Source: Clostridium mobile (GTDB lineage: Bacteria; Bacillota; Clostridia; Clostridiales; Clostridiaceae). Taken from it: a DNA stretch of 64,000 bases. This document shows, piece by piece, positions 53,745 to 62,631 of this stretch. The stretch is taken from contig NZ_JAHLQF010000001.1 of the NCBI RefSeq assembly GCF_018918285.1, positions 1,007,284 through 1,071,283 on the forward strand. Reading direction: 5' to 3'. The first letter of the stretch is position 1, and each line of letters opens with the position of its first letter. The notes beneath the pieces are model-generated. The model saw only the letters and a list, made by a program, of their open reading frames with translations. It was not told the origin of the DNA and made no database searches. The position numbers were made by a program, and so were the translations under genes.

Positions 53745-55010
53745 TTAATCAAATTTATTAATAATTCTTTTTTCATCTTCTATATGTCTCTTCTTACTAT
53801 TTCTAGAGTATGAAGATTTCGAGTAATCCTTTATATCTACTTTTACAGGGATAAGTGTAAAAATTGAAGCTATGATTATATCTGCTAAAAATCTATGCAT
53901 AACCCCTATCCATGGTAAGTGTAAAAATCCATATTCAATGATTAGCCCTGCCACTATTCCAGAAATGCTTCCCCCTATTATAAAACCTTTGAGCAAATTC
54001 TTATTGTCAAATACGAAGCTTACGCATACAGGTATAAGAGCTCCAAGTATAGCTACAAATAAAATTCTAAGTATCATATATAATGTTTTTTCCTCAGAAA
54101 CCCCATTTCTCTTATCCACAAGAAGCCTTTGTTCTCTGCTATTATATATCTTATTAAATACGTCATTTAACTCTTTTACATTCTCTACATTGTGGTAGGC
54201 TCCACCAGTTTCTCTAGCTATTTTTTTCAACATAGAAGAATCGTTACCGCTAGACATCCCAATTGTATATACCGGTATACCTCTTTCTATAATAGGATTC
54301 ATGGTATCCTCAAATTCTGAATTAAGGTTAAAGCTATCTCCACCATCTGATAATAAAATTATCATAGCACTTCTATCATTACTTGATGTGGACTCAATTT
54401 CTTTGTAAGCCTCTTTAAGTGCTTCACTCATGTTAGTTTTTCCCACTGGATTTTTATGCTCTTCTAGTTTTTCTTCTACATAATCTTTCGTATCTGGTGT
54501 AATCTCAGTCATAGGCAATATTTTTTCTACATTATCATTAAATTTATATATGGAAGCCCTGTTATCTTCTTTCATACTATTTAATAAGTTTAAAGTAGCT
54601 TTAAATCTTTCATTTTCAGGATCCGTTTCCTTCATACTTCCAGAAGTATCTAGAAGCATTACTACATCGTTTATTTTCTTAGTTTTTCCTATATTCATTT
54701 GGTATACAAATTGAAAAATTGCTCCCATTATAAACATAGCTATTAGGGTACAAGGTATTAAAAATTTAAAAGAGGTTTTTAAATAATTATTCTTCCATCC
54801 ATACCCGTTTAATCTTGGACTTATCATTTCTGCTATTAAACACATAACCCCTATACAAAATGCTAATATTCCAAAATATAGTCCCATAAGTACACTATTA
54901 GGAAGTGTATACTTATATAGTGATAATAAAATCTCTCCAATAATGAATCCTAATACTCCTCCAATTAAACTCATTATTGCCATGGTTAAATTTATTCGTT
55001 TCTCTATCAC
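53745..55010 (-). CDS. Six-helix membrane protein with an extracytoplasmic vWA domain
   Basis: A 421-residue protein. Three N-terminal helices (about 9-31, 39-62, 80-103), a vWA domain at about 113-290 and three C-terminal helices (about 305-330, 335-358, 371-388). The metal site (MIDAS) is complete: DTSGSM at 121-126, the Thr in GKTNMSEAL, and LLSDGGD. The positive-inside rule (lysine/arginine in the 62-79 loop and the C-terminal tail) puts the vWA domain outside the membrane. GTG start behind GGAGGGG. vWA domains bind partner proteins through Mg. Confidence 0.88.
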   Translation of the reverse strand: MIEKRINLTMAIMSLIGGVLGFIIGEILLSLYKYTLPNSVLMGLYFGILAFCIGVMCLIAEMISPRLNGYGWKNNYLKTSFKFLIPCTLIAMFIMGAIFQFVYQMNIGKTKKINDVVMLLDTSGSMKETDPENERFKATLNLLNSMKEDNRASIYKFNDNVEKILPMTEITPDTKDYVEEKLEEHKNPVGKTNMSEALKEAYKEIESTSSNDRSAMIILLSDGGDSFNLNSEFEDTMNPIIERGIPVYTIGMSSGNDSSMLKKIARETGGAYHNVENVKELNDVFNKIYNSREQRLLVDKRNGVSEEKTLYMILRILFVAILGALIPVCVSFVFDNKNLLKGFIIGGSISGIVAGLIIEYGFLHLPWIGVMHRFLADIIIASIFTLIPVKVDIKDYSKSSYSRNSKKRHIEDEKRIINKFD

Positions 55011-55036
55011 AAGGCTTCCCCTCCATATTAAATTAT

Positions 55037-57376
55037 CTATATTATATCTGGCAATTTATCTACATCTATACCGTGAAGTTTATACCCTTTTTCTAAACAA
55101 TACTTATAGCATTCAAAAGCATTTTTAATATAAACAACATCTTTAGCCGTAAAACCGCCCATCAAACTTAACTTTTCAATTCCACTAGCTCTTTTTTCAT
55201 GTATATACCCAATTTTATAATTCCTAGTATTTCTATCAAAGTAAAAAGCATATTTTATAAAACTGCTTTCATAATCTCCAAAGAAATATTTTTCTTCATA
55301 TGCTCTTACATCATAATTCATTATGTATGCTTTAACAGCTGAATTATCCTCTAATATATTAAAGAGTTTTCTGTAAAGTTCCTCTTTAGAAAGCACACTA
55401 TTATTTGAATCAACTACATCTACATTAGCTCTTTTATTAAATTCTTCCTCAAAAGCTTTGTAAAACTCTTCATTAGATAAAATATATTTGCTACAAAATT
55501 GTATAAGTTTTTGAAGTAAAGCAGCCTTTCCTTCTTTCAATATTTCGCAAATATTTCCTATGTACTTGTCATTAAAATAGAAACCTTCTCCTTGGGAATT
55601 CTCCATTTCTGTCATTATACTATTTACTAAATTCTCATAATAAGCATTTATATTTTGCCCCGTGTATTCATCTTGACTTTTTATTATTTCATCCTCATTA
55701 TCTTTTACTATATTTTTAACTTCATTTAAATCCTTTATATAAATATAAACTTCTTCATTTATTTTGCATAAAACCTCTTCATAATTTTTGAGGACTTCTT
55801 TCATCATCTTAAGCTTTAAAACTTCAGCTTTCTTCTCATATACAGCAAATATACTATTCTTTACTTCTTTAGTTTTTTCATCTTTAAAGAATATGCTTTT
55901 AATGTTAAATCCCTCTAACGCTCTATTTTCGTACATATCTTCAATTTGGTTATTTAAATGTTCAATATTTTTTTGAATTGAGTTCTCATATTCTCTTATA
56001 TATTTTATTCCTTCTCCTTCTTCTAAAGTCCAGAGCCAAGAACAATATACTCCTAAAATAGGATTATTTATTATATCCTTATAAATTGAATCTCTTACTT
56101 TATTTTCAAGCTTCAGGTTAGATAGATTATTTTCAGCTCTTTGAATGAAGTTTTGATTGAAAAACTCTTCACATCTTCTACCATAAAGACTTTCCTCTGC
56201 CTCTCTTACTGTAAGTCTATACAGCTCACTTTTTCTATTTGAAGCCATTATGCTCATCATATCATTTACACTTACAGTTTGTGGTATTAGACCTTCTCCC
56301 ATTAAATCTAAGCTATCCTCATCTATTTTTAAAATCTTCCCAATAAAATTTTTATCTTTTTTAGAAAAACATATCATTTTATTTAATACATTATCATAAA
56401 ATGCTCTGATAACAGTTGAAGCAATTGCTCCATTAGGCCTTTTTACCTTTGAAAGCCCACCAGTTGAATATATATTTCTCACCTTTTCTTGCGAAGTGGA
56501 GCTTATATTTGCTTTAAATCTGCCATTATCATAATATTGATTCTCTATATCTGAATAAGTTTCTCCTTCTATACCTATGTTTTTTAAAAGGCTTATATAG
56601 GATATTATTTCATAATTGTTTTCCATTGATCTTTTAGGTATTAATCCTTTTCCATTCTTCTCTTCTAATAAATATGTTAAATAAAATAAAGGACCCTTTT
56701 CTTCTACAGGCAATTCTCTTTCTTCCCCATATATAGCTATCTTTTCATTGAACGTAAAGTCCTTTTTCTGAATGTATTCAACTTCCCTAAAAAAGCTAAC
56801 TGCAAAAGCTTTAGAGTAAAATTCATCTTCTACATTTTGTTCTTTTATAAGTATATATAAATCCATTAATGAACTTTTAAAAACTTCCATCATTCTTTTT
56901 TTTGCAAGTATAGATACCTCTGGAAGTATTATATTTAAAGGATCATCTGCCATTGTAACCACAGAAATACTAAGATTTTCAAAGGAATTAAATAATTCTC
57001 CGCAACGGAGCATTCTATCTCTTACCATAGTTAATTTTTCATTTAATTCTTGAAGAAGTTTTTTATCGCTGTAGAATCTATCTCTTATACTACTTCTTAA
57101 AATATTCTTGTCTTTATGCTCACAAGGAATTTGAACATTAAATACATTAGAATAGTCTTCTATATCTACAGTAGATATATTTATGAAAATTATTCCTTCT
57201 CCATTATCCCATCTGTCTTTTATATTATTAATAAAGGATGAGGCTTCATTTAAACTATCCCCTATAAATACAAAAAGCATAGGACTTTGTGAATTCCTTT
57301 GAGCATCTTTACTAAAAATTTTCTTATCCATATTTAATGCGTAAGTATTGGCAAAGTCAGTTAATATATTATCCAT
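55037..57376 (-). CDS. Large protein of unknown function, partner of the tubulin-like protein
   Basis: A 779-residue soluble protein that I do not recognise. The N-terminal ~160 residues form an alpha/beta unit: MLFVFIGDS, EGIIFINIS and SISVVTMADDPLNIILPEV, with strand-helix order like the start of the neighbouring tubulin-like protein but without the GGGTGSG loop, so it may be a degenerate tubulin-like or other Rossmann-type fold. The remainder is helical, with predicted coiled coil at about 470-600. It is 63 bases downstream of the tubulin-like gene. Confidence 0.75.
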   Translation of the reverse strand: MDNILTDFANTYALNMDKKIFSKDAQRNSQSPMLFVFIGDSLNEASSFINNIKDRWDNGEGIIFINISTVDIEDYSNVFNVQIPCEHKDKNILRSSIRDRFYSDKKLLQELNEKLTMVRDRMLRCGELFNSFENLSISVVTMADDPLNIILPEVSILAKKRMMEVFKSSLMDLYILIKEQNVEDEFYSKAFAVSFFREVEYIQKKDFTFNEKIAIYGEERELPVEEKGPLFYLTYLLEEKNGKGLIPKRSMENNYEIISYISLLKNIGIEGETYSDIENQYYDNGRFKANISSTSQEKVRNIYSTGGLSKVKRPNGAIASTVIRAFYDNVLNKMICFSKKDKNFIGKILKIDEDSLDLMGEGLIPQTVSVNDMMSIMASNRKSELYRLTVREAEESLYGRRCEEFFNQNFIQRAENNLSNLKLENKVRDSIYKDIINNPILGVYCSWLWTLEEGEGIKYIREYENSIQKNIEHLNNQIEDMYENRALEGFNIKSIFFKDEKTKEVKNSIFAVYEKKAEVLKLKMMKEVLKNYEEVLCKINEEVYIYIKDLNEVKNIVKDNEDEIIKSQDEYTGQNINAYYENLVNSIMTEMENSQGEGFYFNDKYIGNICEILKEGKAALLQKLIQFCSKYILSNEEFYKAFEEEFNKRANVDVVDSNNSVLSKEELYRKLFNILEDNSAVKAYIMNYDVRAYEEKYFFGDYESSFIKYAFYFDRNTRNYKIGYIHEKRASGIEKLSLMGGFTAKDVVYIKNAFECYKYCLEKGYKLHGIDVDKLPDII

Positions 57377-57439
57377 ACAAATTCCTCCTGAGCATCTTTA
57401 ACACATTGAAGGTAAGGGATGCCCTTACCTTCTAAAACT

Positions 57440-60400
57440 CTACTCTAATTGCTTTTTTACTTCTTGAAGTCTTGAAAGCATATCACTATAAAATACAAAA
57501 AGCTCTTCTCCTGTAACAAGCTGATATTTTCTTGTTTCTAAATCTTCTACAGAAGCTTTTATCTTATCAAAAAGTTCATTTACATTTTCCCTAAGAGTCT
57601 TTGCGTCTTCTTCTAAAGAAAGCTGTTCTAGTCTTTTATCTGAAGTCTTATCTACAATAGTTTTTTCTTTTTCATCCAGTTCTATATATTTTCTATAAAT
57701 AGCTTCATGTTGATATTCCTTCTGTTTTAATGTATTTATGAAAGGCTCTATATCTACTTTACTTTCCTCTCCTCCATTATAAACAAAGAGTAATCCCGCT
57801 TTTTTTATGGTTTCTGTATACATAGCTCTAAGGAAGTTATCCATATCCGTTTCAGCCTTGCTTAAATTGTTTATTATGCTTTGGAGCTCATTTTTCTTTT
57901 CTATAATGCTCTCATATTTTTCAACTTCTGATTTCACAAGTTTTGTAAGTTCTAGTGTTCTTATTAAGTTATTTTTTGCTTTTTCTTCACCACTACTCTC
58001 ATAAATATAATATTTTTGAATATTAGAGTTTTCAATAGGGGTGAGTCCTTTATCCAAAAGCCCTTTAATATCTTCTATGGCTTTTCTTATTTCTCCTATA
58101 TTAAATTTATCATCTTTTAAATTTATGGAATATCCATTCATAAACTCTTCAATATTAAATGGCTCTGTAACGACACATTTATATTTTACACTGCTGCTTC
58201 CTTCAACATTTACAATGCATCCTAGTTTAAGTGCACGTTCAAAAAGATTTCTTACATCATCGTTATACTTTTTAACTCTTTCATTACTATAGGTCGAACC
58301 CCAACTCTGTTCTGGAATTGGTGATGGTAAGTAGTTCCAGTTTTTCTCTCTACTCTGGTATAGATGCCTTCCCACTCCATCATATGCAAATAGTGAGCTT
58401 TCATAAATCTCTTCATAATGTTTTATTGGAGAATAGGAATAAAGAGGCACTCCATTTCTAGTATTTAACCAGAATATTCTATTTGTTACCATGCTTTCTT
58501 TTATATTAAGAGAGCTTCCTGTATTAGCATTTTTCTTATATTCTTTAATTCCTTCAAGAATCTTTTTAGCATTTCTAGGCACAGAAACCATGCTCCATGA
58601 AGGAAAATTAAGAGCTTCCATATTATTTAAATGAAAAATTGGCACAGCATCCTTATCAAGCCTTGGTGCGATTTCATCCTTAACTAAACTTATTATAGAT
58701 TTATCTTCTCCATATTCTAAGGCAAGAAAATCCTCCATAGATTGAGTTATTACATCTCCATATTCTTCAGTGACAAAGTTTGATATAGATCCAACTACAT
58801 CTATATGGACGTCATCAATCCATTTTTGTGATTCCTCTAAAAGCTTCTTTGAAAACCTTCTAACTATCTCATCTGCAGTATCTTTATTTACTATTTTTTC
58901 AATATAATCCGTTAAATCTGGAACATTTACTACTGTCCAAGAATAGCTTTTTCCAAGTACTCCTTCTATTTCTTCTCCCTTTGCAAGTATTTCACCGTCT
59001 TCTTTAAATATCTTATTTAATTCATTAAGAATCTCTGTGTATACTCTGTATATGTTGTTATTTAAATCACTTAAATCAGATATTATATTTCTATAAAACT
59101 CCATCATCTTAAAGATTCTTTCTTCTTCAGCCCTTAAAATATACTCGTCACTTTTAGCTTCAATATAGTCATTTTTCTTTCTATCTTTTGTAAATAGTAT
59201 AGCTTTTTTAGCTTCAACTAATCTATCCTCAGCGTCTTCCCTGCTCATCTTTATTTCTCTTGACACATTTGAAAGCCTTTCTTCTAATGAAACTATTTCT
59301 GCCTCTAGTGTCTTTATTACACAAAAGCCTTGAGAAAATAACATCCTTGATGCATAGAATGGCCCTTTATTAGGATCTCTAAAAATACCATCCAACATAG
59401 CTCTTACATTTTTTACAACTTCTCCTGGATATTGAGTTTTTACTTTGTTATACTCATTAGTACAATCTCTTAAAAACTCCTTCATTTCATCATCAATATT
59501 TATGGCCTGTTTTTTTATAACATTATCGTAACTGTACCTATCTCTATCTTCATAACCTGAAATAGGTTCTCTATCCTGAAGATGAAGTTCAAACCTTTCT
59601 ATTACAGAATCTTCATCCATCCTAATCTGCCTTATAAACTGATCTATGTCCTTTTCTTCTGGCATTTTTTCAAACATATACTGCATCTTTTCAAAAATCT
59701 TAAATGCTATATATGTAGTTATTTCTTCAATAGGAAGCACTGCAGAAGAGGCCCCTATCATTACATATTTATAATTTGCCATATAAGGCTTTGCCATATT
59801 ATCCGTATTTTGCTTTAAATTGCTTATATAGTCCTGTATTGCAAACTCTCCACCAGATTCTCTAACTTCATTTGACATAAAGTTTACTATATTTTCCGCT
59901 GTAACATTCATACAATAATCATAAGCATTGCTCATAGGTCTTCCTAAAGTATTTGTAGCTGATATTAAATGACATAAGTTGAATGGCGGCATTGGGGAGT
60001 CTACTGTAAGTCTATTCCTATATTTTTGCCTAAATCTTTCATGTCTATCTCCAATACCCATAAGGTAATCTAACTCTTTAAGTGCTGCAAATCCATTTTT
60101 TATAATATAGGATTGTGAGGTTTGGTTATCTGCTGCCCTTGACAAGTTAACATCTGGGGTAAATAAATATCCCATTATATTAACTTTATCTTCTCCCTTA
60201 GAGCCATAAATGTTATTCATGATTCCTCTAACTATATAAGGAATATCTATAAAAGTTCCACTTCCTGTTCCTCCTGCTAGTCCTGATAGAACAAATACAT
60301 GTAGAACATCCTCACTATCTTCTAAAAGAAGCCTTATTTTCTTTTCAAGACAATCCACTATTTCATTGATTTTTGTAAATAAAAGCAGCCTTCCTAATTG

Positions 60401-60847
60401 TCTTATACCACCTGCACCATCGATACCACTTTCTGCTGATAGCTCTGGCGCTAACCATTCTTTTATGGAATCATCCAATATTTCACGGTCATTTAATATA
60501 GATCTTACTTCTGCATTTGAAAGCATTACTAATTCACTTTGTGGATCAAGACCCATACCAAAATTTGCTGGATATTTTTTATTTTTTTCTTTTTGGTTTG
60601 TTTCAAAACCTAAAAACTCAACCTTTTTAGGCTTATCTTTTCTTGTATCTGATAATTTATCTTCCTCAAGAATAAATCTTTTATTTATTTGATATTTAAG
60701 TCTTAACATTGCATCTATACCAGTTCCACCAAGACCTATTATAAGCATTGGATTGGATATAGTTTCTATACGTATTTTATCACTTATAATCCCTCCACCT
60801 TTTTTAACTTCAAGGTCTTGAAGATGCTCTCTAACTCTTATATTCAT
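57440..60847 (-). CDS. Bacterial tubulin/FtsZ-like protein (Tubulin_2 type)
   Basis: A 1135-residue protein. The N-terminal ~550 residues form the tubulin/FtsZ-type GTPase: a nucleotide loop IGLGGTGIDAM at about 37-47 and the signature SGLAGGTGSGTF at about 188-199, the tubulin GGGTG(S/T)G loop. The C-terminal half is helical, with coiled coils at about 520-560 and 1000-1110. It is far longer than FtsZ (about 350-400). This matches the Tubulin_2 (FtsZl-1) type described by Makarova and Koonin as linked to vWA proteins and proposed to remodel membranes. It is probably the polymer-forming core of this locus. Confidence 0.88.
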   Translation of the reverse strand: MNIRVREHLQDLEVKKGGGIISDKIRIETISNPMLIIGLGGTGIDAMLRLKYQINKRFILEEDKLSDTRKDKPKKVEFLGFETNQKEKNKKYPANFGMGLDPQSELVMLSNAEVRSILNDREILDDSIKEWLAPELSAESGIDGAGGIRQLGRLLLFTKINEIVDCLEKKIRLLLEDSEDVLHVFVLSGLAGGTGSGTFIDIPYIVRGIMNNIYGSKGEDKVNIMGYLFTPDVNLSRAADNQTSQSYIIKNGFAALKELDYLMGIGDRHERFRQKYRNRLTVDSPMPPFNLCHLISATNTLGRPMSNAYDYCMNVTAENIVNFMSNEVRESGGEFAIQDYISNLKQNTDNMAKPYMANYKYVMIGASSAVLPIEEITTYIAFKIFEKMQYMFEKMPEEKDIDQFIRQIRMDEDSVIERFELHLQDREPISGYEDRDRYSYDNVIKKQAINIDDEMKEFLRDCTNEYNKVKTQYPGEVVKNVRAMLDGIFRDPNKGPFYASRMLFSQGFCVIKTLEAEIVSLEERLSNVSREIKMSREDAEDRLVEAKKAILFTKDRKKNDYIEAKSDEYILRAEEERIFKMMEFYRNIISDLSDLNNNIYRVYTEILNELNKIFKEDGEILAKGEEIEGVLGKSYSWTVVNVPDLTDYIEKIVNKDTADEIVRRFSKKLLEESQKWIDDVHIDVVGSISNFVTEEYGDVITQSMEDFLALEYGEDKSIISLVKDEIAPRLDKDAVPIFHLNNMEALNFPSWSMVSVPRNAKKILEGIKEYKKNANTGSSLNIKESMVTNRIFWLNTRNGVPLYSYSPIKHYEEIYESSLFAYDGVGRHLYQSREKNWNYLPSPIPEQSWGSTYSNERVKKYNDDVRNLFERALKLGCIVNVEGSSSVKYKCVVTEPFNIEEFMNGYSINLKDDKFNIGEIRKAIEDIKGLLDKGLTPIENSNIQKYYIYESSGEEKAKNNLIRTLELTKLVKSEVEKYESIIEKKNELQSIINNLSKAETDMDNFLRAMYTETIKKAGLLFVYNGGEESKVDIEPFINTLKQKEYQHEAIYRKYIELDEKEKTIVDKTSDKRLEQLSLEEDAKTLRENVNELFDKIKASVEDLETRKYQLVTGEELFVFYSDMLSRLQEVKKQLE

Positions 60848-60868
60848 AAAAACCCTCCATTTTATAGC

Positions 60869-62608
60869 CTATTTAGAATAAAACTCTACAGTTACACTCT
60901 TTGAAATTTTATTCAATTGTATAGTTATTTTATTTCCATTATAAAGTCTTATATTTGAATCGTTATTTATTTTCCTGCCTGACTTTTGAACAATACATTC
61001 TGATTTATTAACTAACTCTATACTATCATCATTTCTAAATATAAATCTTACTCCTTCTGTTTCCTCATACTCTTCTTTAAGTCCTAATACTTCAAATAAA
61101 GAAAAGCTTCCTCTGTACCCCTTTAAGCTTCTAAATTGAGGTGGTAAAGATTCATTGGTGTTTTCATCCTTAATTTTAAGCTCCACGCGTCCAAATCCAC
61201 TTACACGCTTCTTCTTAGTTGTTACAAATATCAATCCTATGATCAACGCTAAAACCGCCGCTCCAACTCCTACTAAAACTAAGGGTTTCTTTAAAATACT
61301 TTCCTTAGGAGGATCCTTTGCTACCGCTCCTCCCCCTCCAATAATTACAGGAGAACTTTCTCTATAAAAGCTGTTTCCATCCACTCTTACCTTAAGCTCA
61401 TATTTTTCATTATCTGGAATAGAGTACTCCCCTTTAAATGCACCGTCTTTAACACTTAAAGGTACTTCTTTTATAGAATTATCTTTTAAACTTTTTATAA
61501 CTAATTTTCCTTTTACTCCATTGTATAGCTCTTTGTCTGTAACTTTTTGCCCATTATTCACAAAGTAGGCTTCTACATTTAATTTATCTCCTTTATTAGG
61601 ATTCATAGGATCAAACTTTGCTTCTATTTGAATATCATAATTAAATACATAGCTTACCTCTATGCTGCTCCCACTTACTCCCTTTACTTTTAATGTCCAC
61701 TCTCCTACTTCAGGTTTGATAATTTTTAACATCGAATATTTTTTCGAAGAAGTAAATATGGCATTTGAAGAAGGTATTGAAATTTCTTCTCCCTTTGGAT
61801 TAATAAGCTTTACTTCTACTGGTTTATCTGAAATCATAGATACATTTGCTTCTAATACATTTGAATTTGGAATATCAATTTTTAACTCTTGAAAGCTTCC
61901 ATCTAATTTTAAAGTTCCTTTATCTTGAACTTTTAACTTTGAGTTATCTGCATATATATCTGTAAGAATTTTAGGTAAATCTACTGCAGTGTTAGTTATA
62001 TAATTCTTACCTTTAGTGGCATTTGATATTTCGCTTAGTTGATTCTTATCCACAGTACCATCGTAATTTAATCCTATGGTGTATATTGGATAGCCTTTTT
62101 CTTTACATATGTTAATTGCTTCATTTAAATCCTTTAACGATTCTTCATTACTTCTTGAAGGATCGTTTTTACCATCTGACAGCAATATTATTACAGGTCT
62201 ATGGTTCTTATCATGTTCACTATCTAATAGCCTTACCCCTTCTAATAATCCTGCACCTGTATCAGTTTTCTGACCATAGGGAATATTAGAGGCCATATTT
62301 TTTATTCTATTTTTAGCATCCTCTAAGTCCATTTCATTTAAATTATGTGCTCTAACTATATCGTCTGAATAGGCTACAAGTCCTACTTTATTGCCTTTAA
62401 GTTGGGACATATCTAAAAACATTTTTACCGCTTCTATCCTTATATCTTCAGGGTCACTTGCTTTCATTGAACCACTGGCATCAAGCACAAAAATTACATC
62501 TAAATTTGAAGATGGTTCTGCAGCCTTAACAGATATAAATGAGGCGGAAAATACTTGAAATATAACCATTATCATTATGATTAAATTTACTTTAATTTTA
62601 GACTTCAA
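60869..62608 (-). CDS. Membrane-anchored vWA protein with cytoplasmic C-terminal domain
   Basis: A 579-residue protein. Signal sequence at about 5-29 (cleaved near VKA), an extracytoplasmic vWA domain at about 34-210 with a complete MIDAS (DASGSM; DTGAGL; LLSDGKND), two beta-sandwich segments to about 440, one membrane helix at about 452-472, and a beta-rich cytoplasmic domain of about 105 residues starting FGRVELKIKD. TTG 62608 lies eight bases after GAGGTG; the frame to 62629 has no ribosome site. Its layout suits passing a signal from outside to the cytoplasmic tubulin/GTPase partners. Confidence 0.88.
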   Translation of the reverse strand: MKSKIKVNLIIMIMVIFQVFSASFISVKAAEPSSNLDVIFVLDASGSMKASDPEDIRIEAVKMFLDMSQLKGNKVGLVAYSDDIVRAHNLNEMDLEDAKNRIKNMASNIPYGQKTDTGAGLLEGVRLLDSEHDKNHRPVIILLSDGKNDPSRSNEESLKDLNEAINICKEKGYPIYTIGLNYDGTVDKNQLSEISNATKGKNYITNTAVDLPKILTDIYADNSKLKVQDKGTLKLDGSFQELKIDIPNSNVLEANVSMISDKPVEVKLINPKGEEISIPSSNAIFTSSKKYSMLKIIKPEVGEWTLKVKGVSGSSIEVSYVFNYDIQIEAKFDPMNPNKGDKLNVEAYFVNNGQKVTDKELYNGVKGKLVIKSLKDNSIKEVPLSVKDGAFKGEYSIPDNEKYELKVRVDGNSFYRESSPVIIGGGGAVAKDPPKESILKKPLVLVGVGAAVLALIIGLIFVTTKKKRVSGFGRVELKIKDENTNESLPPQFRSLKGYRGSFSLFEVLGLKEEYEETEGVRFIFRNDDSIELVNKSECIVQKSGRKINNDSNIRLYNGNKITIQLNKISKSVTVEFYSK

Positions 62609-62631
62609 AATGGTAACACCTCTTTTCAATT

